64,000 bases of DNA from an uncultured Clostridia bacterium (GTDB lineage: Bacteria > Bacillota > Clostridia > Christensenellales > Aristaeellaceae): the NCBI GenBank assembly GCA_934662505.1, contig CAKUKE010000009.1, forward strand, positions 1 to 64,000. Reading direction: 5' to 3'. The position numbers were made by a program, and so were the translations under genes. Position 1 is the first letter of the stretch; every line of letters begins with the position of its first letter. Under the pieces are notes generated by a model, which did not search any database, had not been told where the DNA came from, and saw nothing but the letters and a program-made list of their open reading frames with translations. Positions 42,751-50,371 of the stretch are shown one piece after another.

Positions 42751-43815
42751 TTACTCCGCATTGCCGGCATTTTCCATCGTCAAAACGTACACCCCCGTAT
42801 CGGCAAAGCCGTCGGGCAGGTTTTCGAACCCTCTGGCCTGCCGACGGGCGATCAGCTTGCACAGCATTTTCCTTTTTTCCGCCTCGTCGGTCAGCATATA
42901 CGGCCGATAATCCCCCGAGCCGCGGGTGCGGCAGGGAATAACCTGAAACTGCGCCAGCGTCGCCTGCCCTTCCTCCACCCGGTAGACCAGCTGAAAGATG
43001 CCGGTGTCCGGATCCACATCGCTCATGGAACCGAAGGTGAAATTACCCGTGCTGAAAAAAATGGGCTTCCCCTCATAAAACACCACCGGCTGCAGCACGT
43101 GGGGATGATGCCCCCACACTACATCCGCCCCCGCGTCGATCACCGCTTTGGCAAAATCGTACTGCCAGTAGCTGGGGGTCGTTTTTTCTTCCGTCCCCCA
43201 GTGCAGGCTGACCACGATCAGGTCGCACTGCCCGGAGGCCTTCAGCGCCGCCACCCGTCTCGTCACCATTTTCACACGGCCGTCCAGCGGGTAGGTGTAG
43301 CCCAGCATGCCGATGCGCACCCCCTTGACCTCCCGAATCAGCAGCCCGTCCAGCAGGTCGTCCCCATCCAGCTTCGACGTACCGAAAAAAGGTATGCCCG
43401 CAGCCGTCAGGGCGGACAGGGTATCCTCATACCCGGCTTCCAGATAGTCCAGAATATGATTATTGGCCACATTCACCGCATCAATACCGGAATGATTGTA
43501 CACCTGCGCATAGGTGCCTGCCGCCCGCAGGCAGAACTTCTTATTCTGACGTCTGGAGCGCTCCGTGAACACCACCTCATTATTGGCGAAGGTGAAATCA
43601 TCCGCCGCAAGCACATCCACCACCTGAGAGAAGGGCCAGTCCATGCCGTACTTGTCCACAGTCGCCGTATAGGAGCGGTCAATCCCCTTTGCCTCGTACA
43701 TTTCGCCGATGCTGCAGTCGCCGATAAAGGACAGGGTCATGCTTTCTCCCAGCGCAGTACCGCCTGTGAGAAGGAGCAAAAGACACAGCCCCGCGGCGAA
43801 GAACCGTTTATTCAT
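42751..43815 (-). CDS. CapA family (PGA_cap) metallophosphatase-like protein
   Basis: 354 residues with a signal peptide (to about residue 24). The CapA-type calcineurin fold shows FIGDCSIGE, FANNEVVFT, VNVANNHILDY and VSLHWGTE plus VWGHHPHVLQP. CapA takes part in poly-gamma-glutamate capsule synthesis in Bacillus, but most family members are unassigned secreted phosphoesterase-like proteins. There are no capB or capC genes here, so a capsule role is not supported. GAGGTG precedes the ATG. Confidence 0.88.
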   Translation of the reverse strand: MNKRFFAAGLCLLLLLTGGTALGESMTLSFIGDCSIGEMYEAKGIDRSYTATVDKYGMDWPFSQVVDVLAADDFTFANNEVVFTERSRRQNKKFCLRAAGTYAQVYNHSGIDAVNVANNHILDYLEAGYEDTLSALTAAGIPFFGTSKLDGDDLLDGLLIREVKGVRIGMLGYTYPLDGRVKMVTRRVAALKASGQCDLIVVSLHWGTEEKTTPSYWQYDFAKAVIDAGADVVWGHHPHVLQPVVFYEGKPIFFSTGNFTFGSMSDVDPDTGIFQLVYRVEEGQATLAQFQVIPCRTRGSGDYRPYMLTDEAEKRKMLCKLIARRQARGFENLPDGFADTGVYVLTMENAGNAE

Positions 43816-43830
43816 CCCGTCACCTCATAA

Positions 43831-43861
43831 AAAAACGCAGGAGGCGTGTTCACACGCCTCC
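43831..43861 (-). terminator. Terminator after fba
   Basis: On the minus strand, GGAGGCGTG pairs with CACGCCTCC around TGAA, then TGCG and seven T. It lies between fba and capA, so capA needs its own promoter or read-through. Confidence 0.88.
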
Positions 43862-43876
43862 CGCGCAGAAAATGCA

Positions 43877-44842
43877 TCAGGCCTTGCCGTTGCAGCCCAG
43901 CACGTCCACCAGCTTGTGACGCACCATTTCCTTGAGCGCGCTGCGGGCGTCGCCCAGATACTGACGGGGGTCGAAATGATCGGGATGCTCATTGAAGTGC
44001 TTGCGCAGCATGGCGGTGAAGGCCAGACGCAGGTCGCTGTCAATGTTAATCTTGCACACAGCCATGGTCGCGGCCTTGCGCAGCTGTTCCTCGGGAATAC
44101 CCACTGCGTCGGGCAGCTTGCCGCCGTTTTCGTTGATGATCTTCACAAACTCCTGGGGCACGGAGGACGCACCGTGGAGCACGATGGGGAAACCGGGCAG
44201 CCGCTTGGACACTTCTTCCAGAATGTCGAACCGGAGGGGCGGGGGCACCAGAATGCCGTCCGCATTGCGGGTGCACTGCGCGGCGGTGAACTTGTACGCG
44301 CCGTGGCTGGTACCGATGGCAATGGCCAAAGAATCCACGCCGGTACGGGTCGCAAACTCTTCCACTTCGTCAGGACGGGTGTAGCTGCTGTCGGCAGCAG
44401 AGACCTTCACGTCGTCTTCCACGCCGGCCAGACGGCCCAGTTCGCCTTCCACCACCACGCCGTGGTCGTGGGCATATTCCACCACCTTGCGGGTGACGGC
44501 GATGTTTTCTTCAAAGGGCAGATGGCTGCCGTCGATCATGACGGAGGTAAAGCCGCCGTCGATGCAGCTTTTGCAGGTCTCAAAATCGGGACCGTGATCC
44601 AGATGCAGCACGATGGGCAGACCGGTTTCCTGCACGGCCGCTTCCACCAGCTTCACAAGATAGGTATGGTTGGCGTAGGCGCGCGCGCCCTTGCTCACCT
44701 GCAGGATCACGGGGGCGTTTTCTTCCTTGGCCGCTTCGGTAATGCCCTGCACGATTTCCATGTTGTTCACATTGAACGCGCCGATGGCATAGCCGCCTTC
44801 GTAGGCCTTTTTGAACATTTCTTTGGTTGTAACAAACGGCAT
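43877..44842 (-). CDS. fba: Fructose-bisphosphate aldolase, class II
   Basis: 321 residues. It interconverts fructose-1,6-bisphosphate with dihydroxyacetone phosphate and glyceraldehyde-3-phosphate. Zinc and active-site motifs: IVLHLDHGPD, FTSVMIDGSHLP, EGELGRLAG, and the later FPIVLHGASSVP. AAGGAGG lies upstream of ATG 44842. Codon use looks strongly biased, as expected for a highly expressed glycolytic gene. Confidence 0.97.
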   Translation of the reverse strand: MPFVTTKEMFKKAYEGGYAIGAFNVNNMEIVQGITEAAKEENAPVILQVSKGARAYANHTYLVKLVEAAVQETGLPIVLHLDHGPDFETCKSCIDGGFTSVMIDGSHLPFEENIAVTRKVVEYAHDHGVVVEGELGRLAGVEDDVKVSAADSSYTRPDEVEEFATRTGVDSLAIAIGTSHGAYKFTAAQCTRNADGILVPPPLRFDILEEVSKRLPGFPIVLHGASSVPQEFVKIINENGGKLPDAVGIPEEQLRKAATMAVCKINIDSDLRLAFTAMLRKHFNEHPDHFDPRQYLGDARSALKEMVRHKLVDVLGCNGKA

Positions 44843-44879
44843 AGTCGTTTCCTCCTTGTGAATATAAGCTCACCTGCTC

Positions 44880-44908
44880 ATTATAGCAGACATTTCGCGG
44901 TTTGACCA
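44880..44908 (-). promoter_or_regulatory. Promoter for fba
   Basis: On the minus strand: TGGTCA (44908-44903), a 17-bp spacer and TATAAT (44885-44880), 37 bases before the ATG. Confidence 0.7.
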
Positions 44909-44970
44909 GTCTATCCGATGAAAAAACTCATTTTTCATGACCTGTAAGGCACAGAAAAGGGCGCGCCCTG

Positions 44971-45870
44971 TCATCCGTCCGCGGCCGGAGACGTCTTCCA
45001 CGCTCCCAGTGCTTCCCGCGCGCACGCCAACTGTTCCTCCGCCGGGATCCATGCGGCGTTGCCGTTGTCCTTCCCGCCCAGAAAGGACGCCTTCACCCCG
45101 CCATAGGCGTGATAAGGGATCCATTCCGCGCCCTGACACCCGGGAAGGGTACGGCACAGGGCGGCGATGTTTTCATAGTGCGCCGCTTCGGCGTTCACTC
45201 CGTTCACCAGAATGCACCGCAGACGGGTCTTCGCCCCCAGCGCCGCCGCCTGCCGGAGATGCTGGAGAATCTTCTCATTGCCCACACCGTTATATCGCCG
45301 GTGGCGCTCGCCGTCCATATCCTTCACATCCCACAGAAACAGGTCGACCAGCGGCACCAGTTCAGGCAGGTACCGTTCGTCAAACCACCCGCACGTTTCC
45401 ACAGCGGTGTTGACCCCCGCTTCTTTACACGCCCGAAGCAGTGCCATCGCCCCTTCGGGCTGCATCATCGGCTCGCCTCCGGACAGCGTCACGCCGCCCT
45501 GCGCACCGAAAAAAGCACGGTCGCGCAGGATCTCCCGCGTCAGTTTCTCCGTATCCCAAAGCATGCCGCAGGTTTCCATCGCGCCGCTGGGACATACGCG
45601 GGCGCAGGCGCCGCACGCCGTGCAGCGCACCCTGTCGATGGGCGTTTCTTCGTCGCCCGGCCGCCTTGCCCCCGTAGGGCAAACGGGGGCGCAAAGACCG
45701 CAGCCAATGCATTTTTTCCGATAAAAAAGCATTTCCGGCACGGTGTGCTGGGTCTCCGGGTTATGACACCACGCACAGCGAAGCGGACATCCCTTTAAAA
45801 AAACCACGGTTCGCAATCCCGGCCCGTCGTGCATGCAGAAGCGCTGCACATCGCTGACAAGAAGCTTCAT
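44971..45870 (-). CDS. Glycyl radical enzyme activase (radical SAM)
   Basis: 299 residues from ATG 45870, overlapping the upstream enzyme's stop (ATGA). The radical-SAM cluster is C28xxxC32xxC35 in GCPLRCAWCHNPE. Two inserted ferredoxin-type 4Fe-4S sites follow, C54/57/60/64 and C83/86/89/93, as in activases of glycerol, choline or decarboxylating enzymes and unlike PflA. The SAM-binding GGEP is at 131-134. It abstracts a hydrogen from the Gly of the partner glycyl radical enzyme. Tight coupling makes the pairing secure. Confidence 0.95.
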   Translation of the reverse strand: MKLLVSDVQRFCMHDGPGLRTVVFLKGCPLRCAWCHNPETQHTVPEMLFYRKKCIGCGLCAPVCPTGARRPGDEETPIDRVRCTACGACARVCPSGAMETCGMLWDTEKLTREILRDRAFFGAQGGVTLSGGEPMMQPEGAMALLRACKEAGVNTAVETCGWFDERYLPELVPLVDLFLWDVKDMDGERHRRYNGVGNEKILQHLRQAAALGAKTRLRCILVNGVNAEAAHYENIAALCRTLPGCQGAEWIPYHAYGGVKASFLGGKDNGNAAWIPAEEQLACAREALGAWKTSPAADG

Positions 45871-48014
45871 TTTTCCGTCTGCTCGATGATCATGTCCTGC
45901 CACTCCCGGTTGAGGGTCACAAAGCGGGCGTTCCAGCCCGACACGCGAACGGACAGGGTCTGATAGTTTTCAGGATGAAGCTGAGCGTCCCGCAGCACCG
46001 CAGCATCCGCCACGTCCAGCTGCATGAAAAACCCGCCCAGCGCAACAAAACCGCGCATCAGCGCCATCAGCGCAGACAGTCCGTCCTCGCCCCGAACAGA
46101 GGATGTCGTCAGCCGGATGTCCAGCGCCGCGCCCGTCGCCATCCTTTCAAGGGGCAGTTTGCAATAGGAGCGGATGATTGCCGTGGCGCCGTCCCGATCC
46201 GTTCCGGGAGTAGGCGAGCAGTTGCCTGCCAGCACCGCGCCGGCCTTGTAGCCGTGGGGCACGGCCAGCCGGCTGCCCGACCATGCCAGTTGCCGTCCGA
46301 AGGTGCTCACCCCTGCCGGGAAACGGCAACCGCTGCCGGTGCTTTGATCCGCCTCGTCGCACGCATCGGCAAAGCTGTCCAGCAGCCGCGCCGCCAGCGC
46401 ATCCGCGTCGTCGTGATCGCACCCGTAGTAATCGTAGCGGTTCACCACGTACTGCCGCAGCGGCTCCTGTCCTTCCCAGTTGCAGCGCAGCACGTCCATC
46501 AGCTGGGCAAAGGTCAGCTTTTGCTCCTCAAACACCAGATTCCTGATCGCCAGCAAACTGTTCACCACGTCCGCAAAACCGCCGATGTGGGGCGACACCA
46601 CGTTATAGACGGGGCCTCCTTCCAGATAGGACAGCCCTCTTTCCACGCAATTCTTTTCAAACAGCGAAACGACGGTGCAGGGCACGGTGGGCTTCCAGAC
46701 CGGCCGGGCGCACCCCTGCGGCTCCGGCAGAAACTGACTGCGCGTCTTCCGGGCAATGGCCAGCACCTCTTCGCGAAGATCCGCCGCATAGCAGCGGTAC
46801 AAATCCTCAAAGCTGTCAAATGCCGCCGTGCCGTCATAGCTGCGGAGGGTCTTTTTCTGCAAAATCTGCAATGCGTCAAAGGGCACGTAGGAAAAATACG
46901 TTTTGCCCGGCACCTGCACCTCCCAGCAGCCGTCATTGGCGAACCGCGCCGTCTCCTCCGGCAGATAGCCGAACCGTTCCATGGAACGCCGCACCATTTC
47001 CTCGTTATATACCGCGATGACACCGCCGCCGTGACGCATCACCTCCGCCACCCGGCGCAGAAGCTTTTCATCCGTCTGCCCGTTCAGGCGAACGGTCGTG
47101 GGAAAGTCGCTGATACCCGTTTCCTCCAGAATATCCAGCACCAGATAGGTCACCCGGTTGGCGACGTCCTTTCCCTTCTCATCCACGCCGCCGAGGACAA
47201 TGTTCTGGTAGTGCTGCGCGTCGCCGCCATAGCGGTACTCGCCGCCGCAGATCCATTCGCACCCCTTGATGAAAAAGTGCGCCAGAATTTCCCGCGCTTC
47301 ATCCAGCGTAAGCTTCCCTGCGGCCAGATCCCTGTCCAGATAATCGCCCAGCAGCACGTCAATGCGCCCGATGCCCGGCCAGTTGCCGCACAGACGCATA
47401 AAGGCAAACACGAACCACAGGCTTTGCACCGCCTCGTAGAACCCGCCTGCAGGCGCCATCGGAACACGGCAGAGGTTCGCATAGTTGGCAGCATATTCCG
47501 GCCGATTCCTCAGCGCGTCCAGATACCGCTGATGCCATACGTCAAAAGCGTCCAGACAGTTCACGCAGCTTTGGGCAAACGCTTCCTTTTCCGTGCCGCG
47601 GTAACGCTCCAGTGCCGCCTCCGCCTGCCGCCGTATGGAAACAAGCCCCTCCTTCAGCACCGTTTCATAATCGGTCGTCAGGTGACTGATGCCGCTGAAG
47701 AGGATGTTGCCATGGTACGTGGCCGGTATCTCATGCCCGATGGCACGCCCCAGCGTGGCCGCGCCGCTGATTTTTTCACCCGGGCATACCCGTACCGGCG
47801 CGGTGGCGGCAATGCGCGCAATGGCGGCGTCGTGCCGCTGAAGGGGCGACATGCTTTCAAAACCCTCCACGTCGTCCAGCACCGCTTCCATCGTTCTGCG
47901 GGTATCCAGCCCGTACCGATGATGCATCGATTCATCCGCAAAGCGCCGCGTTTCTTCACTGACGTGCACCGGCCGTTTTCCGCAGGCCGAATAAAACATT
48001 TCCTGCTCCGCCAT
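45867..48014 (-). CDS. Glycyl radical enzyme of unassigned substrate (PFL superfamily)
   Basis: 715 residues. The C-terminal radical loop is RVSGWNARF, with the radical Gly at 693. The thiyl Cys363 and a Glu two residues on are in NDGCWEV. This C-x-E layout is shared by dehydratase, C-X lyase and decarboxylase members; formate lyases have a Cys pair instead. The protein is shorter than the usual 780-850 residues. The N-terminal cap is short, and there are no shell or microcompartment genes nearby. GGGAG lies 9 bases before the ATG. Substrate and reaction cannot be assigned. Pyruvate formate-lyase activity is unlikely. Confidence 0.93.
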   Translation of the reverse strand: MAEQEMFYSACGKRPVHVSEETRRFADESMHHRYGLDTRRTMEAVLDDVEGFESMSPLQRHDAAIARIAATAPVRVCPGEKISGAATLGRAIGHEIPATYHGNILFSGISHLTTDYETVLKEGLVSIRRQAEAALERYRGTEKEAFAQSCVNCLDAFDVWHQRYLDALRNRPEYAANYANLCRVPMAPAGGFYEAVQSLWFVFAFMRLCGNWPGIGRIDVLLGDYLDRDLAAGKLTLDEAREILAHFFIKGCEWICGGEYRYGGDAQHYQNIVLGGVDEKGKDVANRVTYLVLDILEETGISDFPTTVRLNGQTDEKLLRRVAEVMRHGGGVIAVYNEEMVRRSMERFGYLPEETARFANDGCWEVQVPGKTYFSYVPFDALQILQKKTLRSYDGTAAFDSFEDLYRCYAADLREEVLAIARKTRSQFLPEPQGCARPVWKPTVPCTVVSLFEKNCVERGLSYLEGGPVYNVVSPHIGGFADVVNSLLAIRNLVFEEQKLTFAQLMDVLRCNWEGQEPLRQYVVNRYDYYGCDHDDADALAARLLDSFADACDEADQSTGSGCRFPAGVSTFGRQLAWSGSRLAVPHGYKAGAVLAGNCSPTPGTDRDGATAIIRSYCKLPLERMATGAALDIRLTTSSVRGEDGLSALMALMRGFVALGGFFMQLDVADAAVLRDAQLHPENYQTLSVRVSGWNARFVTLNREWQDMIIEQTEK

Positions 48015-48063
48015 TTTAAGCGCTCCCGGCGTCTATGTGCCGTTCTCTTCGCGATTATTCATC

Positions 48064-48103
48064 AAAAAAAGCAGAAACAAACGCTTTTTTCCTCTGTTTC
48101 TGC
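48064..48103 (-). terminator. Terminator between the methyltransferase and glycyl radical enzyme genes
   Basis: On the minus strand, GCAGAAACA pairs with TGTTTCTGC around a 15-base loop and is followed by seven T. It sits 36 bases after the methyltransferase stop, so the glycyl radical enzyme pair is probably transcribed separately or by read-through. No clear promoter was found in 48015-48063. Confidence 0.75.
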
Positions 48104-48139
48104 CTGTTTATTCGGCCTGTCCCCGGCTTTATCCTGCCG

Positions 48140-48712
48140 TCAGTTTTTATTTTGAGCAAGCGATGCTTTTTTCCACGCCACAACCACGCCTACCAGCCCG
48201 TGCCGGCGGAATGAAACCTGACAAAAGCCGGCTTCCTGCAGCCGCCGCATCAGGCTGCGCCTGTCCAGCGCGCCCTCTCCCACGCCCACGCCCCATTTCC
48301 CGAAGGGACGGCACGCCGCCAGCAGCTGTCCTCCCGGCCTGAGCACGCGCAGCGCTTCGCTCAATCCCTCCCGGCTGCACAGCTTCTCCACGTGACCCGC
48401 ATCAAAAAGCACGTCAAAGGAGGCGTCCCGAAAAGGAATATCTCCCGGGCGGGCATAGGTAACATCCGCATTTTCCAGCGCATCCCGCGTGGCTCTGGCC
48501 TGCTCCGGACTGTCGCACAGGCCGCACAGGGTCAGCCGCAGTCCGCTGTCCAGACCGCCCAGCAGCGCGCCGTCCCCGCAGTCCATATCCAGCACCCTGT
48601 CATACTCCTCCAGCGTTGCCCAACGGCAAAGCGCCCGCTGCGGCAGGCTCATGCGGGGGAAAACCGCCCCTGTAAATGCGCTGTAGCCTGCCGTCTGTTC
48701 CTTCAAAATCAT
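48140..48712 (-). CDS. Class I SAM-dependent methyltransferase
   Basis: 190 residues. Motif I is VLDMDCGDGALL, the SAM loop, followed by LCGLCDSPEQA, the acidic residue PFRDASFDVLFDAG, and LRVLRPGGQLLA. It looks like a small Methyltransf_11/25-type enzyme. The acceptor is unknown. It lies between metK and the glycyl radical enzyme, so three SAM-related functions are clustered. The ribosome site (GAGGGAGA) is adequate. Confidence 0.85.
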   Translation of the reverse strand: MILKEQTAGYSAFTGAVFPRMSLPQRALCRWATLEEYDRVLDMDCGDGALLGGLDSGLRLTLCGLCDSPEQARATRDALENADVTYARPGDIPFRDASFDVLFDAGHVEKLCSREGLSEALRVLRPGGQLLAACRPFGKWGVGVGEGALDRRSLMRRLQEAGFCQVSFRRHGLVGVVVAWKKASLAQNKN

Positions 48713-48743
48713 GCTTCCCGTCTCCCTCAGTTCAAAAAATCAA

Positions 48744-48778
48744 CAATAAAAATCGTCATGCTGGTTTGCATGACGATT
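48744..48778 (-). terminator. Inverted repeat after metK: terminator, possibly overlapping a promoter
   Basis: A perfect 11-bp stem (48751-48761 with 48768-48778) with a 6-base loop, followed on the minus strand by TTTATTG. It suits a metK terminator 66 bases after its stop. A minus-strand TGTTATAAT (48784-48776) overlaps the stem and could be the -10 for the methyltransferase gene. A second small hairpin (CATTTG/CAAATG) is at 48785-48801. Confidence 0.65.
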
Positions 48779-48843
48779 ATAACACATTTGCGAAACAAAT
48801 GCACGACTTTTCTTAATATTTTTTTAACTAAATTATTTCTTCC

Positions 48844-50019
48844 TTAAATATTCGCTGCCAAACGCCGAATTTCATCCACATGATCCGTCCGTTCCCAGGA
48901 AAGATCCAGATCCGTGCGGCCAAAATGCCCGTAGGCCGCCGTCTGGCGGTAGATAGGACGGCGCAGATCCAGCCGGCGGATAATGGCGTCAGGGCGCATG
49001 TCGAACACCTGCTCCACAATGGCCGCAATCTTTTCATCCGGCAGCTTGCCCGTTCCCCGGGTATCCACCATGAAGCTGACCGGCTGCGCCACACCGATGG
49101 CATAGGCCAGCGCAACCTGACACTGGCTGGCCAGCCCTGCCGCCACGATGTTCTTGGCGGCGTGCCGCGCCGCATAGGCCGCGGAACGATCCACCTTGGT
49201 GGGATCCTTGCCGCTGAAGGCGCCGCCGCCGTGAGGCGCATAGCCGCCGTAGGTGTCCACGATGATCTTCCGTCCCGTCAGACCCGTGTCGCCCGCCGGA
49301 CCGCCCACCACAAAGCGCCCGGTGGGATTGATGAAGAATTTGGTACCCTCGTGCAGAAGCTCGGCAGGGATGACCTGACGGATCACAAGGTCGATCATTT
49401 CCCGCTCGATCTGCGCATGCTCCACATGCTCGTCATGCTGGGTCGAAAGCACCACTGCGTCCACCGCCACGGGACGGTCGCCCTCGTAGGCCACCGTTAC
49501 CTGTGCCTTGCCGTCCGGACGCATCCAGGGGCACAGGCCGGACTTGCGCACCTCAGCCATTTTCCGTGTGATGCGGTGCGCCAGCGCGATGGGCATGGGC
49601 ATCATTTCAGGGGTCTCGTCGCAGGCAAAACCGAACATCATTCCCTGATCGCCCGCACCCGTATCCTCATGACCGGTGCCCCGGCTTTCCAGCGCGTCGT
49701 TCACGCCCATGGCGATGTCGGGAGACTGGTCGTGCACGGAGGAAATGACGGCGCAGGACTGCCCGTCAAACCCTTTCTTGGCACGGTCATAGCCAATGTC
49801 CATTACCACCCGGCGCGCCACATCGGCAAGGGGGACATAGGCGGTGGTGGTCACCTCGCCCATGATCATGATCAGACCGGTGGTCGCAAAGGTCTCGCAG
49901 GCCACCCGGGCGTTTTTGTCCTTTTCAAGGATGGCGTCCAAAATGGCGTCGGAGATCTGATCGCACATTTTATCGGGATGCCCCTCGGTAACGGATTCGG
50001 AAGTAAACAGTTTGCGCAT
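48844..50019 (-). CDS. metK: S-adenosylmethionine synthetase
   Basis: 391 residues. It makes SAM from methionine and ATP. It begins LFTSESVTEGHPDKMCDQIS. The hexapeptide-like loop GAGDQGMMFG and the phosphate loop GGGAFSGKDPTKVDRSAAY are intact. GAGAGGCGG lies upstream of the ATG. Expression is controlled by the SAM-I riboswitch in its 5' leader, so high SAM shuts the gene off. Confidence 0.98.
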   Translation of the reverse strand: MRKLFTSESVTEGHPDKMCDQISDAILDAILEKDKNARVACETFATTGLIMIMGEVTTTAYVPLADVARRVVMDIGYDRAKKGFDGQSCAVISSVHDQSPDIAMGVNDALESRGTGHEDTGAGDQGMMFGFACDETPEMMPMPIALAHRITRKMAEVRKSGLCPWMRPDGKAQVTVAYEGDRPVAVDAVVLSTQHDEHVEHAQIEREMIDLVIRQVIPAELLHEGTKFFINPTGRFVVGGPAGDTGLTGRKIIVDTYGGYAPHGGGAFSGKDPTKVDRSAAYAARHAAKNIVAAGLASQCQVALAYAIGVAQPVSFMVDTRGTGKLPDEKIAAIVEQVFDMRPDAIIRRLDLRRPIYRQTAAYGHFGRTDLDLSWERTDHVDEIRRLAANI

Positions 50020-50070
50020 GCTGCCGCCTCTCTTTTCATCTTGCTGCCAAACACCTTAGTCAAGCACTTC

Positions 50071-50221
50071 AAACAAAAAATCCGCCCGATGCAGACAGGC
50101 GGATGGTGTGTTTTTCGCGCCTTATCTGTCAGCATGATCGCCATGCTGCTGGAATTAGCACCTTGCCTTTCAGCCGGTTGCCGGGCATCACAGGGCCAGT
50201 CCCTCCGCCACTCTTGATAAG
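50071..50221 (-). promoter_or_regulatory. SAM-I (S-box) riboswitch with terminator, controlling metK
   Basis: Read on the minus strand, the aptamer runs from CTTATCAAGAG (50221) to GACAGATAAG (50121), which close the P1 stem. Inside are GGAGGGACTGGCCC, GATGCCCGGCAACC, and the AAGGTGCTAATTCC block, the defining SAM-I core. The expression platform is a terminator, ATCCGCC...GGCGGAT (50104-50080), followed by a T run to about 50071. An OFF switch in response to SAM is the family rule. Together with the promoter this explains most of the gap 50020-50371. Confidence 0.97.
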
Positions 50222-50240
50222 GTATTCAGTTCAACCAATG

Positions 50241-50269
50241 ATTATAGACGCACTTTTTCTCCCTGTCAA
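50241..50269 (-). promoter_or_regulatory. Consensus sigma-A promoter for the metK riboswitch transcript
   Basis: On the minus strand: TTGACA (50269-50264), a 17-bp spacer and TATAAT (50246-50241). The riboswitch P1 begins about 13 bases after the predicted transcript start. Confidence 0.93.
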
Positions 50270-50304
50270 GCCTTTTTTCCGCAAATCCGCGGCGGCATTT
50301 TCTG

Positions 50305-50333
50305 TAGACAAAAACGTGCGAAAACTGTATAAT
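50305..50333 (+). promoter_or_regulatory. Promoter for the 50372 radical-SAM operon
   Basis: TAGACA (50305-50310), a 17-bp spacer and TATAAT (50328-50333), 39 bases before the TTG start. Confidence 0.8.
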
Positions 50334-50371
50334 GTAGGTTGTAATTTTATGTGCTTCAGGAGGAAGAATTC

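Noticed and set aside
42751..43815. Poly-gamma-glutamate capsule locus
   Set aside because: Only the CapA-type protein is present. No ligase or CapC-like membrane partner is nearby, so capsule synthesis is not supported.
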